Shown piece by piece: positions 53,494-63,784 of a stretch of DNA of 64,000 nucleotides. Where the stretch lies: positions 1-64,000 of the forward strand of contig NZ_FZNM01000010.1 of assembly GCF_900188295.1 (NCBI RefSeq). The letters are read 5' to 3'. The translations under genes were made by a program, and so were the position numbers. Positions within the stretch are counted from its first letter, which is position 1. Each line of letters begins with the position of its first letter. Source of the DNA: Paracoccus sediminis. Lineage in GTDB: Bacteria; Pseudomonadota; Alphaproteobacteria; Rhodobacterales; Rhodobacteraceae. Below the pieces are notes generated by a model. It had not been told where the DNA came from. It was given only the letters and a program-made list of their open reading frames with translations, and searched no databases.

Positions 53494-55503
53494 TCAGGAA
53501 ACTGGCGGAAGGGAATGGGAGTCGAACCCACCCGAGACAGTCTCGCTGCCCCAACCGGATTTGAAGTCCGGCCGCCCCACCGGGGACGATTCCCTTCCAT
53601 CCGTGCCGAACAGGTCGGCGCGATGCGGGTTGATGCGCCGTAAATCGCCCCGGCGCAAGGTCACGCCGTGGCGGTCGAAGAAATCCAAAATCTCGATGGC
53701 GACCTTGCGGCCGTTCTGGACACGGTCGCGGAACGCGGGGGCGGTGAACCAGCCGTCCGGCGCCTGCGCCGCGACATCGCGGAGGATCGCCACCATTTCC
53801 GCCGTAACCGGGCGGACAAAGAAATGATCGTGGGCGATCTGGTCGGTGCGGCCCAGTTTCTGGGTCATGTGCAGGACGCGGCGCACATCGCGTTCGTCGA
53901 TGCCGAAATCGGTGGCCAGGTCGCGGACGCGGGGCGGGCGAAAGCGGGCCTCGCCCCCCAGCAGGGGGGCGATGCGGTGCCACAGGGCCTCGTCTTCCGG
54001 CGACAGGCGGACCTCGTGGCCGGGCAGGCGGACGAAGGCGCCGTCCAGCACCGCATGGCCCGCATCCGACCCGGCACGCAGGAACGACAGAAAGGCATCC
54101 TTGGGCAGGCGCGGGGTCAGCGCCAGCCGCAGGCGCTCGCGCCCCAGGCCGGGCAGGTCGGGGTTGTCGCCGTGGAATTGCGCCAGGGTGGCGGCCAGCT
54201 GGCCTTGCAGGCTGTCCAGGCCCGCCCGGCTGATCGCCAGGTCGCCGATCGTGGCAGCATCGGCGTCGCGCAGGGCGCCGGTCAGGGCCGGTCCCGACAG
54301 GCTGCGGTCGCGGGCGAAGACGGGCAGGTCGACGGGGGCGACCGCCAGCATTCCGGCCAGGGCCGCCGCCGGATCGTCGGCACGGGCGGCGTCGATCAGG
54401 GCCAGCCGTTCCGGGGTGCGGCGCTTGCGGGCGGGCGGGCGCAGATCCAGGAACCGCCCCCCGCCGATGGTCCGGCTGGCCGACACGTCGCGCAGGATGA
54501 AGCGGTCGTGGACGGCGGCGGCGATGGGCCGGTCCAGCACGATCTGGACCGGGCCGCCGCCGCCGGGCCGGATCGGATCGGCCAGGGGAACGATACGGGC
54601 GCCGGCCTCGACCGCGTGGCTGTGCAGGCGGGCGGGAAACCAGGTGCCGATGGGTTTCGGCTCTCCGGGCAGCACCGTCAGCCAGGCGTCGATGCGGTCG
54701 GCGGGCGCGTGCAGGCCGGGCGACAGCACCACGTCGCCGCGCCCGATGGCATCCTTGCTGATCGCATCCCCCGCCAGGTTCAGGGCGCAGCGTTGGCCCG
54801 CCAGCCCCTCGGCCGCGGGGCGGTTCTGGGCGTGGATGGCGCGGACGCGGGCGGGCAGGCCACGCGGCCCGACGATCACCGGATCGCCCACGGCCACGCG
54901 TCCGGTCAGCATCGTGCCGGTGACGACCGTGCCCGCGCCCGTCAGGGTGAAACTGCGGTCCACGGCCAGCCGCATCGGGCCGTCGGCATGGCGGGCGGTG
55001 GTCCGCGCCTCGGCGGCGATCAGGGCGGCGCGCAGGGCGTCGATGCCCTCGCCGGTCAGGGCCGACACGGGCAGGATCGGCGCGTCGGCCAGGGCGGTGC
55101 CCGCCAGCGTGTCGCGGATCTCTGTGGCGACCGCGGCCCGCCGCGCCTCGTCGGCCAGATCGGCCTTGGTCAGCGCCACGATGCCGCGCCCGATGCCCAG
55201 CAGGTCCAGGATCGCCACATGTTCCCGCGTCTGCGGCATCACGCCGTCGTCGGCGGCCACCACCAGCAGCGCCAGGTCGATGCCGCCCGCGCCCGCCAGC
55301 ATGGTGTGGATCAGCCGTTCGTGCCCCGGCACATCCACGAACCCGGTGATCGCCCCGCCCCCCAGATCGGCATAGGCGAAACCCAGGTCGATGGTGATGC
55401 CGCGGGCCTTTTCCTCGGCCAGGCGGTCGGCGTCGGTGCCGGTCAGCGCCTTGACCAGCGCGGTCTTGCCGTGGTCGATATGGCCCGCCGTGCCGACGAT
55501 CAT
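53494..55503 (-). CDS. selB: Selenocysteine-specific elongation factor SelB
   Basis: A 669-residue GTPase that brings Sec-tRNA to UGA codons by binding the mRNA hairpin. The G1 loop is [11 protein letters not shown]3 DVPGHE and G4 TKAD; domains II and III follow, then the C-terminal winged helices ([21 protein letters not shown] and nearby) that read the hairpin. It overlaps selA by four bases (ATGA). The last 34 codons run through the whole selC tRNA gene and stop six bases beyond its CCA end, so the natural C-terminus probably lies near residue 635 or carries this tail. Confidence 0.93.
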   Translation of the reverse strand: MIVGTAGHIDHGKTALVKALTGTDADRLAEEKARGITIDLGFAYADLGGGAITGFVDVPGHERLIHTMLAGAGGIDLALLVVAADDGVMPQTREHVAILDLLGIGRGIVALTKADLADEARRAAVATEIRDTLAGTALADAPILPVSALTGEGIDALRAALIAAEARTTARHADGPMRLAVDRSFTLTGAGTVVTGTMLTGRVAVGDPVIVGPRGLPARVRAIHAQNRPAAEGLAGQRCALNLAGDAISKDAIGRGDVVLSPGLHAPADRIDAWLTVLPGEPKPIGTWFPARLHSHAVEAGARIVPLADPIRPGGGGPVQIVLDRPIAAAVHDRFILRDVSASRTIGGGRFLDLRPPARKRRTPERLALIDAARADDPAAALAGMLAVAPVDLPVFARDRSLSGPALTGALRDADAATIGDLAISRAGLDSLQGQLAATLAQFHGDNPDLPGLGRERLRLALTPRLPKDAFLSFLRAGSDAGHAVLDGAFVRLPGHEVRLSPEDEALWHRIAPLLGGEARFRPPRVRDLATDFGIDERDVRRVLHMTQKLGRTDQIAHDHFFVRPVTAEMVAILRDVAAQAPDGWFTAPAFRDRVQNGRKVAIEILDFFDRHGVTLRRGDLRRINPHRADLFGTDGRESSPVGRPDFKSGWGSETVSGGFDSHSLPPVS
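53503..53598 (-). tRNA. selC: tRNA-Sec(TCA), selC
   Basis: A 96-nt gene including the encoded CCA. The 5' end GGAAGGGA pairs with the 3' strand, giving the long acceptor typical of tRNA-Sec; the anticodon loop ACTTCAAAT contains TCA, which reads UGA; the variable arm is extended and GC-rich. It lies entirely inside the 3' end of the selB reading frame on the same strand, so it must be processed out of the selB transcript or use a promoter inside selB. Confidence 0.95.
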
Positions 55504-56867
55504 GCCCGCAACGCGTCCAGCAGGTCGTCGTCGCGGTCCAGGGTCCGCAGATCCAGGATCAGCGCCCCGTCGCGGATATGGCCCACGACCGGGCAAGGCA
55601 GGCCGCGCAGGCGGGCCGCCAGCCGGTCGGGCGCGTCGCCCCCCGCGCCGGTCAACCGCAGCCCGGCCGAGGGGATGGTGTCCGTGGGCAGCGACCCGGA
55701 ACCGATCTGGCTGGCGCAATCGGTCGCGGTCACGGCAAAATCCGGCAGCAAGGCCGCCACCTGCGGGGCCAGGCGCGTGGCCTGCACGGCGATGTCGGCC
55801 TGCGGGCGCGACAGGTATCGCAGCACGGGCAGGCGTTCGGCCAGCCGGTCGGGGTCGCGATACAGGCGCAGCGTCGCCTCCAGCGCACTGATGCGGATCT
55901 TGTCCAGGCGCAGGGCGCGCTTCATCGGGTTCCCGTTGATCCGGGCGATCAGGTCGCGGCGCCCGACGACGAACCCCGCCTGCGGCCCGCCCAGCAGCTT
56001 GTCGCCGGAAAAGGTGACAAGGTCGGCGCCCTCGGCCACCGCCTCGGCCACGGTCGGTTCGCGCTTCAGGCCATAGGCCGCAAGATCGACCAGCGACCCG
56101 GCCCCAAGGTCGTTCAGCAGCACCACCCCCGCATCCTGCGCGATCCGCGCAAGCTGCGGGGCAGGGACTTCGGCGGTGAATCCCTCGATCCGGTAGTTCG
56201 AGGTATGGACCTTGAGGATCAGGCCCGTGTCGGGCGTGATCGCGTCCTGATAGTCGCGCGGATGGGTGCGGTTGGTGGTGCCCACCTCGACCAGCCGGGC
56301 GCCGGCGCGGGCCATGATGTCGGGCATCCGAAAGGCGCCTCCGATCTCGATCAACTCGCCGCGCGACACGATGGCCTGCCGCCCTTGGCCAAAGGTGTTC
56401 AGCGCGATCAGAACGGCGGCGGCGTTGTTGTTGACGATTGTCGCATCCTCGGCCCCGGTCAGTTCGCGCAGCAGGCCGCGCAGGTGGTCGTCGCGCTGTC
56501 CGCGCCCGCCGGTGTCCAGGTCGAATTCCAACGCCAGCGGCGCGGCCATCGCGGCGGACGCGGCGGCGATGGCGGCATCCGCCAGGATCGCCCGGCCCAG
56601 GTTCGTGTGCAGCACCGTGCCCGTCAGGTTCAGCATCGGGCGCAGCCGGGTTTGCGCGGCGACGGCCAGATCGGCGGCCAGCAGATGCGGCAGGCGCGCG
56701 GCCTCGACCCCGCCGTCGGCGCCGTCCCGGATCGCCGCGCGGGCGGCGTCCAGCCGGAGGCGCAAGGCCCCCGTGACCGCCGTTCGGCCGTGGCGGTCGA
56801 TCAGCGTGCGCCCCATGTCCGACAGCAGCACCTGATCGACCGAGGGCAGGGCGCGGAACCCCGCCAT
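55500..56867 (-). CDS. selA: L-seryl-tRNA(Sec) selenium transferase SelA
   Basis: A 455-residue PLP enzyme that converts Ser-tRNA(Sec) to Sec-tRNA(Sec). Typical blocks are [59 protein letters not shown] and the PLP-lysine site [13 protein letters not shown]. Length is normal for the family. The start at 56867 overlaps the fdhE stop by one base and the end overlaps selB by four, so fdhE-selA-selB are translationally linked. Confidence 0.96.
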   Translation of the reverse strand: MAGFRALPSVDQVLLSDMGRTLIDRHGRTAVTGALRLRLDAARAAIRDGADGGVEAARLPHLLAADLAVAAQTRLRPMLNLTGTVLHTNLGRAILADAAIAAASAAMAAPLALEFDLDTGGRGQRDDHLRGLLRELTGAEDATIVNNNAAAVLIALNTFGQGRQAIVSRGELIEIGGAFRMPDIMARAGARLVEVGTTNRTHPRDYQDAITPDTGLILKVHTSNYRIEGFTAEVPAPQLARIAQDAGVVLLNDLGAGSLVDLAAYGLKREPTVAEAVAEGADLVTFSGDKLLGGPQAGFVVGRRDLIARINGNPMKRALRLDKIRISALEATLRLYRDPDRLAERLPVLRYLSRPQADIAVQATRLAPQVAALLPDFAVTATDCASQIGSGSLPTDTIPSAGLRLTGAGGDAPDRLAARLRGLPCPVVGHIRDGALILDLRTLDRDDDLLDALRA

Positions 56868-57784
56868 CAGTATCCCGCGATGAAGGGGTTGAAGCCGCCG
56901 CGCCGGAACGGGGTGTCCTTCATCAGCATGTCCAGGCCCAGGCTGGACACGTCGTCGGCGACGGGATCGAGGCTGGCGTTCTGGACCTGATACAGGATCT
57001 TGACCCAGGAATTGCAGTCGCCGCAGACCTCGGCCTTGACGGTGGCCTTGTCGGTTTCCGCGCTGCGATAGCTGATGGCCGCGTTCGATCCGCAGCACAG
57101 GCAGACCACGCGCACTTCGTTCCAGCGGGTCGCGCAGCAGCCGCAGGCGGCGTATCGGGTGCTCTCTATCCCCGCCGCGCCGCCCATCACCGACGACGTC
57201 GCGGGCCGCCCGCCGCAGGCCGGGCAGGTGCCGGTGCGGATCTTGACCAGCTGCGTCCCGTCCAGCGTGGCCGCCAGCCGCGCCAGCCGCACCTGCACCG
57301 CCGCGCCCACGAACAGATGCGGCGCGGCGCTGTCGTCGGGGATGCGATCGGACAGGATGTTGTCCAGCAGCCAGTGCCGGTCGGCAAGGCCCGCCGCCGT
57401 CACCGCCGACAGGGCCAGCCGGGCGGGTTCGGGCATGGTCAGCGCCGCAGCCTCGGCCAGAAAACGATCCAGCGTGGCGTGCATTCCCTCGTCCGCGGCC
57501 AAGGCCGCGCGGTCGATGGGGGGCAGGCGGCTTTCGCGGGCGATGCGCACCCGGTCCGCCGGGACCGGCGCCACGGCGGGCAGGTCGCGGGCCAGCCGCG
57601 CCTGCAACGCGGTCAGGTCGGCCAGGAACCGCAGATAGGGCGCAAGGTTGCCGCCGTGGTCCGCGAGATAGGCGAACCGCCCGGCGCGCGTGTCGAACAC
57701 CGCCACCGGGTCGGGCAAAAAAGCCAGCGGCGCCGTTGGGACGCCGCCGATGACCGAAGGGTCGGGTTGGATGGTGGTTGTCAT
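56867..57784 (-). CDS. fdhE: Formate dehydrogenase accessory protein FdhE
   Basis: A 305-residue rubredoxin-like iron-binding protein needed for membrane formate dehydrogenase assembly. The C-terminal half has the cysteine pairs GTCPACGG, YAACGCCAT, VVCLCCGSN and EVCGDCNSW, which bind iron as two rubredoxin-like centres; the N-terminal half is helical. The start at 57784 gives the family N-terminus; a longer frame adds 24 residues. It lies 37 bp after fdoI. Confidence 0.93.
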   Translation of the reverse strand: MTTTIQPDPSVIGGVPTAPLAFLPDPVAVFDTRAGRFAYLADHGGNLAPYLRFLADLTALQARLARDLPAVAPVPADRVRIARESRLPPIDRAALAADEGMHATLDRFLAEAAALTMPEPARLALSAVTAAGLADRHWLLDNILSDRIPDDSAAPHLFVGAAVQVRLARLAATLDGTQLVKIRTGTCPACGGRPATSSVMGGAAGIESTRYAACGCCATRWNEVRVVCLCCGSNAAISYRSAETDKATVKAEVCGDCNSWVKILYQVQNASLDPVADDVSSLGLDMLMKDTPFRRGGFNPFIAGY

Positions 57785-57821
57785 GGCTTCTCCGGGCCGG
57801 ACCGGCCACTGTCGTTCCGGG

Positions 57822-58508
57822 CTATTCTGCGGGACCGTTCTGGCGGCGTCCAGCAACTTCGCGCAGCCATTTGCGGTGATGGCGCCAGGCCCAGCCGCCG
57901 GTGACGGTGCCCCGCGTCATCGCGCGCAGCGTGCCGCGCGTCCAGATGGCCGCATAGACATGCAGGATGAAGACCAGGATGATCGCGATGGCCGCCAGCG
58001 CATGGGTCAGCACGGCCCAGCGGCGCGTCGGGATGGACACCAGTTCGCCAAAGAACTGTTCCCAAATCATGATGCCCGACACGATCAGCACGACGATCAG
58101 CACCGTCATGGCCCAGAAGATGAACTTCTGCCCGGCATTGTACTTGCCAAGCTCGGGCAGCTTCTCCTCGTTGCCCTTGACCACATCGCCGATCTGGCTG
58201 ACCCAGGTGGTATCCTCGGGGCGGGGCAGGTTCAGCCGCCACAGCTGGATGAACATGCCCAGAAAGCTGACGAACAGCACCACGCCGATGATGGGATGCA
58301 GCCACCGCGCCGTCTGCCCGCCGCCGAACAGCCCCGACAGGAAATACAGCGACGGGTCGAAGAACGCCAAGCCCGACAGCAGCAGCAGGATCAGAGAGAT
58401 CGCCGTCACCCAATGGTTCGCGCGGGTGATGCCCCGGTAACGGCTGACCGTCACCGGGTGGGTATCCTCGATCCGATCGCCCTTTTCCGAATAATAGAGA
58501 CGCGCCAT
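57822..58508 (-). CDS. fdoI: Formate dehydrogenase cytochrome b556 (gamma) subunit
   Basis: A 228-residue four-helix membrane subunit. It carries an early YRGITRANHWV haem histidine and others in the helices HPIIGVVLFVSF, LTHALAAIAIILVFILHVY. The RYSEKGDRIEDTHPVTVSRY-type N-terminus faces the cytoplasm. It transfers electrons from FdoH to quinone. It overlaps fdoH by one base. Length matches FdnI/FdoI. Confidence 0.93.
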   Translation of the reverse strand: MARLYYSEKGDRIEDTHPVTVSRYRGITRANHWVTAISLILLLLSGLAFFDPSLYFLSGLFGGGQTARWLHPIIGVVLFVSFLGMFIQLWRLNLPRPEDTTWVSQIGDVVKGNEEKLPELGKYNAGQKFIFWAMTVLIVVLIVSGIMIWEQFFGELVSIPTRRWAVLTHALAAIAIILVFILHVYAAIWTRGTLRAMTRGTVTGGWAWRHHRKWLREVAGRRQNGPAE

Positions 58509-59491
58509 CAGACGGTCCCCCCCTGGTCGCGGCTGTCGGCCTTGACCAGACGCTCGGCGGCTTCCTCCTCTTGCTCATCGACGCGGTTGCCGCGCGAGAA
58601 GATCCCGTGCAGCGCGGCGCCCACCGCGGCGACGCCCATCACCGCAAGACCGGCGGTCTTGGTGACGCCCTTCCAGCCCTCGACCACCGGAGAGATTCGG
58701 GGATCATCTGGCAAGTCGTTGTAGATGGAGGGTTTATCGGCGTGATGCAGGACATAGATGACATGCGTGCCGCCCACGCCCGCCGGGTCATAGATCCCGG
58801 CGTTGTCATAACCGCGCGATTTCAGATCCTCGATGCGTTCGTTGGCATGGGCGATCATGTCGTCCTTGGTGCCGAAGACGATGGCCTGCGTGGGGCAGGC
58901 CTTGGCGCAGGCCGGCCCCTGGCCCACAGCGACACGATCCGAACACAGGGTGCATTTGTAGCTTTTGTGATCGACCTTGCTGATGCGCGGGATGTCGAAG
59001 GGACAGCCGGTCACGCAATATCCGCAGCCGATGCAGTTTTCCTTGACGAAATCGACGATCCCGTTGGAATACTGCACGATCGCGCCGGGCGCCGGGCAGG
59101 CCTTGAGACAGCCCGGATCCTCGCAATGCATGCAGCCGTCCTTGCGGATCAGCCATTCCAGATTGTCCGTTTCGGGGTTCACCCATTCGGCAAACCGCAT
59201 CAGGGTGAACATGTTGGGCGTCAGGTCGTGGGGGTTTTCATAGACCCCCACGTTGGTTTCCACCTCGGGCCTGGTGTCGTTCCATTCGATGCAGGCCGAC
59301 TGGCAGGCCTTGCAGCCGATGCATTTGGACACATCGATCAGCTTGGCGACCTTGGTCAGCTGCCGGTCCGGCTGCGGCACGTCCTTGGTGGCCGAGATTC
59401 GGACCACGTCGGACGGCAGCAGGTTGGACCCGATGGGCTGGACCGGCGGGTTCGACGCCGCGGTGACGGGTTGGGGCGCGGTTTCGCTCAT
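58508..59491 (-). CDS. fdoH: Formate dehydrogenase iron-sulfur (beta) subunit
   Basis: A 327-residue subunit with four [4Fe-4S] clusters. The cysteine sets [37 protein letters not shown] and [21 protein letters not shown] are all complete. A single transmembrane helix near residues 270-290 ([20 protein letters not shown]) anchors it at the periplasmic face. It passes electrons from FdoG to FdoI. It overlaps fdoG by four bases and fdoI by one. Confidence 0.95.
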   Translation of the reverse strand: MSETAPQPVTAASNPPVQPIGSNLLPSDVVRISATKDVPQPDRQLTKVAKLIDVSKCIGCKACQSACIEWNDTRPEVETNVGVYENPHDLTPNMFTLMRFAEWVNPETDNLEWLIRKDGCMHCEDPGCLKACPAPGAIVQYSNGIVDFVKENCIGCGYCVTGCPFDIPRISKVDHKSYKCTLCSDRVAVGQGPACAKACPTQAIVFGTKDDMIAHANERIEDLKSRGYDNAGIYDPAGVGGTHVIYVLHHADKPSIYNDLPDDPRISPVVEGWKGVTKTAGLAVMGVAAVGAALHGIFSRGNRVDEQEEEAAERLVKADSRDQGGTV

Positions 59492-62400
59492 GCCACCGGC
59501 TCCTCGGTTGCAGGTTCAATATTGACCATGAAGGCCTTGAATTCAGGCGTTTCCACATTGGCGTCGCCGATCTGGTACGTCAGGCTGTTCGGCCCAAAGC
59601 CCTTGCGCGCCGACCCCATGAAGCCCCAGTGCAGCGGGATGCCGATGACATGAACCGTCTTGCCGTCGATCTGCATCGGCCGCAGCCGCTTGGTCACGAC
59701 CGCCTTGGCCCAGACCTGGCCCCGCTTGGACCAGACGCGGACGCTGCCGCCCCTGGCGATGCCGCGTTCCGCCGCCAGTTCCTCGCTGATTTCCACAAAG
59801 AACTCGGGCTGCAACGCGGCGTTCACCGGGTTGTGCTTGGTCCAGTAATGGAAATGCTCGGTCAGGCGATAGGACGTGGCGACGCAGGGGAATTCGGGAT
59901 CCCCGATGTCGGCCAGCTGGTTGGCGTCCGTTTCGAACACCCGCGCCACCGGATTGCCCCGCATCCGGGCGTTGAACACGTTGGCGATGGGGGCCTCGAA
60001 CGGCTCCATGTGGGTGGGGAAGGGACCGTCGCGCATCATGCCCCGGCTGAACAGGCGCGACACGCCTTCGGGGTTCATGATGAAGGGGCGGACCTCGCCC
60101 GGCCTGGCGGTGACGGGCATATCGGGCACGTCATAGCCTTCCCATTTCTCGCCGGTCCATTCGACGATCTTGCGCGACGGATCCCAGGGTTTGCCCTGAG
60201 GGTCGCAGGACGCGGCATTATACAGGATCCGCCGGTTCGCCGGCCACGAAAAGGCCCAGTTCAGATAGGCGCCGGTGTCGTCGGGGTCGGTGTTGTCCCG
60301 CCGCGCCATCATGTTGCCGGCCTCGGTCCAGCTGCCCGAATAGATCCAGCAGCCGCCCATGGTCGAACCGTCGTCGCGGTACTGGGCGAACCCGCCCAGC
60401 TGCTGCCCCGCCTCGGCCAGAACCTTGGTGGGGTCGGCGGGATCATAGACGGTCGCCAGCGCGCGGCCGTTCATCTCGCGCGCCAGTTCGTCGGGCATGG
60501 GTTCGCCGGGATCGGCATAATCCCAGGTCAGGTTCAGGATCGGATCGGGGAACACGCCCCCTTCGTCCTGATACAACTGGCGCACCCGCGTCCAGATCTG
60601 CGCCATGATCCAGGTGTCGTGCTTGGCCTGGCCCGGCGGCGTCGCCCCCGCCCAGTGCCATTGCAGCCAGCGGCCCGAATTGACCAGGGCGCCCTCGTCC
60701 TCGGCAAAGCAGGTGGTGGGCAGTTCCAGAACCTCGGTCTGGATGCTGGCCGTGTCCACGTCGTTGTGGATGCCGTGGTTCTGCCAGAAATGCGACGTTT
60801 CCGTGGCCAGCGGGTCCATGACGACCAGCATCTTCAGCTTGGACAGCGCCTCGGTCATCTTGCCCCGGTCGGGAAAGGACAGGATCGGGTTGAAGCCTTG
60901 GCAGAAGTAGATGTTCACCTTGCCGTGGTTCATCAGTTCGAACATGCGCATCGCGTCATAGGCGGGCACGTCCAGTTTCGGCAGATAGTGATAGGCCCAG
61001 TCGTTTTCCGCCGTGGCGGCATCCCCCCACATGGCCTTCAGGAAGCTGACCATGAACTTGGAATAATTCTGCCAATAGCTGATCTGCCCCGGCACGATCG
61101 GCCTGAATTCGCGGGTGGACATATAGGTCGTCCAGTCCGCTTCCTTCTCGGTCGGGATGTTCAGGTATCCGGGGATCAGGTTCGACATCAGCCCGATGTC
61201 GGTCAGGCCCTGGATGTTGGAATGGCCGCGCAGCGCGTTCATGCCCCCGCCCCGGACGCCGATGTTGCCCAGGATCAGTTGCAGCATCGCCATGCCGCGG
61301 ATGTTCTGCGCGCCCTTGGAATGCTGGGTCCAGCCCAGGGCGTACATCGAGGTCATGGTCTTCGTCGGCGACGAGCATTCGCCAATCATGGCCGCGATGG
61401 TCAGGAACTTGTCGGCCGGCGTCCCGCAGATGCGTTCGACGAATTCCGGCGTGTAGACGTCGACATGCGCGCGCAGCAGGTTCCAGACGCAGCGCGGATC
61501 CTGCAAGGTGGGATCGGTCTGGACAAAGCCGTCCTCGCCCATCTTGTAGTCCCACGACGACTTGTCATAGTCGCGCTTTTCCTCGTCATAGCCGGTGAAC
61601 AGCCCGTCGGACCACCCGAACTCGTCCTTCACCAGATAGCTGGCGTTGGTATAGTTGCGGACGTATTCCCACTGAACCTTGTCGTTCTCGATCATCCAGC
61701 GGATCAGGCCCATCAGGAACACGATGTCGCTGCCCGGACGGATCGGGGCATAGTAATCCGATACCGAGGCCGTGCGCGTATAGCGCGGATCGACCACGAT
61801 CAGCTTGGCGCCGCGGCGCGCCTTGGCCTCGGTCACCCATTTGAAGCCGCAGGGATGCGCTTCGGCGGCGTTGCCGCCCATCACGACCACAAGGTCGGTG
61901 TTCTTGATGTCGGTCCAGGAGTTGGTCATCGCTCCACGGCCAAATGTCGGGCCCAAACTGGACACCGTGGGGCCGTGTCAGACGCGCGCCTGGTTGTCGA
62001 ATCCGACGATCCCCATGGACCGGACCGTCTTGTAGGTCAGCCATGCGGTCTCGTTTGTGGTTGCCGATGCCGCCAGAAAGCCGGTCGTCGTCCAGCGGTT
62101 GACGGGCACACCCGCCTCGTTCGCCTGGATGAAGTTGGCGTCGCGGTCGTCCTTGAGCGCGCGGGCGATCTTGTCCAGCGCCTCCTCCCAGGTGATCTCC
62201 TGGAATTCGGCGGCGCCTGCGGCGCGATGGCGCGGCGTGGTCAGGCGCGTCGGCGCGTGGACGAAATCCTTGAGCGCGGCGCCCTTGGGGCACAGCGTGC
62301 CGCGGTTCGTCGGATGGTCCGCATCGCCTTCGATGTGGATCAGTTCCGCGGTTTCCCCTGCCTTCACGTCGCCCTTGGAATACATGATGATCCCGCAGGC

Positions 62401-62577
62401 GACCGAGCAGTAGGGACAGGTGTTGCGCGTTTCCGTGGTCGTGGCCAGCTTGAAGGCGCGCACATGCGCCTGTTCCGCCGCCTCGGCCCCGCCGAAGCCC
62501 ATGGCCCCCAGCGATGTCGCCGCAACCCCCGCACCCGCCAGCCGTAAGAAGCCGCGGCGCGAAAGGTCGATATTCAT
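59488..62577 (-). CDS. fdoG: Selenocysteine-containing formate dehydrogenase-O/N alpha subunit
   Basis: A 1,029-residue molybdo-bis-MGD enzyme, reading through an in-frame UGA at 61978-61980 as Sec200. The N-terminus has a Tat signal ([11 protein letters not shown]) and Fe-S ligands Cys54, Cys57, Cys61 and Cys96. The Sec context [24 protein letters not shown] matches E. coli FdnG. Later blocks NNDxx and [17 protein letters not shown] bind the cofactor. Without read-through the chain would stop after 199 residues. It is the first gene of fdoG-fdoH-fdoI-fdhE-selA-selB, with the tRNA-Sec at its end. Confidence 0.95.
61935..61980 (-). promoter_or_regulatory. SECIS-type hairpin downstream of the UGA codon in fdoG
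   Basis: Immediately after the UGA (61978-61980) CACGGCC (61971-61977) can pair with GGCCGTG (61935-61941), enclosing a second pair TGTC (61961-61964) with GACA (61945-61948). This is the position and shape of the bacterial SECIS element that SelB binds to decode Sec. The apical loop is GC- and T-rich (CAGTTTGGGCCC). Pairing was checked by eye only. Confidence 0.75.
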
Positions 62578-62641
62578 GTGACCCCCCAATGCTGCCTGTC
62601 GATAGATAGGTACAAGGCAAAGTCTGCTGACCCGGCGGCCG

Positions 62642-62699
62642 AAAGTCAAGGCGGGCCGTGCGCGCCGATCAAAAGTCAAGCCTGACGCTAGGCCTTGAC
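62642..62699 (-). promoter_or_regulatory. Repeated CTTGACTTT motifs upstream of fdoG
   Basis: Two exact CTTGACTTT copies on the minus strand (62642-62650 and 62672-62680), 30 bp apart (three helical turns), and a CTTGAC on the opposite strand at 62694-62699, 13 bp from the second copy, making an inverted pair. They lie 65-120 bp upstream of the fdoG start, where an activator for formate metabolism might bind. The regulator is not identified. Confidence 0.35.
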
Positions 62700-62751
62700 C
62701 GCAATAGGAAAATTTTCGACAGGGGGCCGAATGACGCGGCAGGGCGGCCTG

Positions 62752-62834
62752 TGGTGCGCGGCGAGGGACTCGAACCCCCACGCCGAAGCGGTTGGACCTA
62801 AACCAACTGCGTCTACCAATTCCGCCAGCCGCGC
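62752..62834 (-). tRNA. tRNA-Leu(TAG)
   Basis: An 83-nt minus-strand gene with encoded CCA. The acceptor stem pairs GCGCGGC with GCCGCGC; the anticodon loop TTTAGGT gives TAG, which reads CUA codons; the D arm is GCGGAATTGGTAGACGC and the variable arm CGCTTCGGCGT. It lies between the formate operon promoter and psuG. Confidence 0.95.
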
Positions 62835-62869
62835 ACGCCGCCAGCCTTACGCCGGGACGGGCGGGGCGG

Positions 62870-63784
62870 TCAACGGGTCATCGCAGCGGCGATTTCCGCC
62901 GCAAGGCGGGCGTTGTCCAGCACCAGGGCGATGTTGGATCGCAGCGACCGGCCTTCGGTCAGGTCGAAGATGCGTCCCAGCAGGAAAGGCGTCACCTGTT
63001 TGGCGGCGATTCCCTGGGCCTCGGCCTCGGACAGGGCCTGTTCGATCACCGGCATGATCGTATCGCGGGGGATCTCGGCGTCGTGCGGAATGGGGTTGGC
63101 GACCAACTGGCCGCCCTTCAGCCCCAGACGGGCGCGCATGGCGGCGCTGGCGGCGATGTCGGCGGCGTTGTCCATGCGCAGCGGCGCCCGGATGCCGCTG
63201 CCGCGCGACCAGAAGGCGGGCAGGTCGTCCTGGCCATAGGCGATCACGGGAACGCCCAGCGTTTCCAGCACCTCCCAGGTCTTGGGCAGATCCAGGATCG
63301 CCTTGGCCCCCGCCGCCACCACCGTCACCGGGGTCTGCGCCAGTTCGTGCAGATCGGCCGAGATGTCGAAGCTGGATTCGGCGCCGCGATGCACGCCGCC
63401 GATGCCGCCGGTCGCAAAGACGCGGATCCCCGCCAGATGCGCGCAGATCATCGTCGCGGCGACGGTCGTGGCCCCCGTGCGGCCATTCGCCAGGCAAACG
63501 GCCAGGTCGGCGCGCGACAGCTTCATCGCCTGGTCCGAGGGCGTCCGGGCCAGGGTTTCCAAGGCGTCGTCGTCCATGCCCACATGGATCCGGCCGCCCA
63601 TCACGGCGATGGTGGCGGGCACCGCGCCGTTGTCGCGGATCACCGCTTCGACCTGCCGCGCCATCTCCAGGTTCTGCGGCCAGGGCATCCCGTGGGTGAT
63701 GATGGTGGATTCAAGCGCCACCACGGGGCGCCCGGCGGACAGGGCGTCGTGGACTTCGGGCGGGAAGGTCAGGGGGGCGTTCAT
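62870..63784 (-). CDS. psuG: Pseudouridine-5'-phosphate glycosidase PsuG
   Basis: A 304-residue enzyme that splits pseudouridine 5'-phosphate into uracil and ribose 5-phosphate (reversibly). The opening VVALESTIITHGMPWPQNLEMA, the GRIHVGMDDDALE and ATTVAATMICAHLAGIRVFATGGIGGVHRGAE blocks (each shown in part), and the catalytic-lysine region are typical of the indigoidine synthase A family. It overlaps the kinase gene upstream by four bases (ATGA), so PsuK and PsuG act in sequence on pseudouridine released from RNA. Confidence 0.95.
   Translation of the reverse strand: MNAPLTFPPEVHDALSAGRPVVALESTIITHGMPWPQNLEMARQVEAVIRDNGAVPATIAVMGGRIHVGMDDDALETLARTPSDQAMKLSRADLAVCLANGRTGATTVAATMICAHLAGIRVFATGGIGGVHRGAESSFDISADLHELAQTPVTVVAAGAKAILDLPKTWEVLETLGVPVIAYGQDDLPAFWSRGSGIRAPLRMDNAADIAASAAMRARLGLKGGQLVANPIPHDAEIPRDTIMPVIEQALSEAEAQGIAAKQVTPFLLGRIFDLTEGRSLRSNIALVLDNARLAAEIAAAMTR

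Noticed and set aside
59488..62577. fdoG read as two genes or as a pseudogene broken by a stop codon
   Set aside because: The break is a single UGA in the exact Sec context of formate dehydrogenases, followed by a SECIS-type hairpin, with selA, selB and selC in the same operon.
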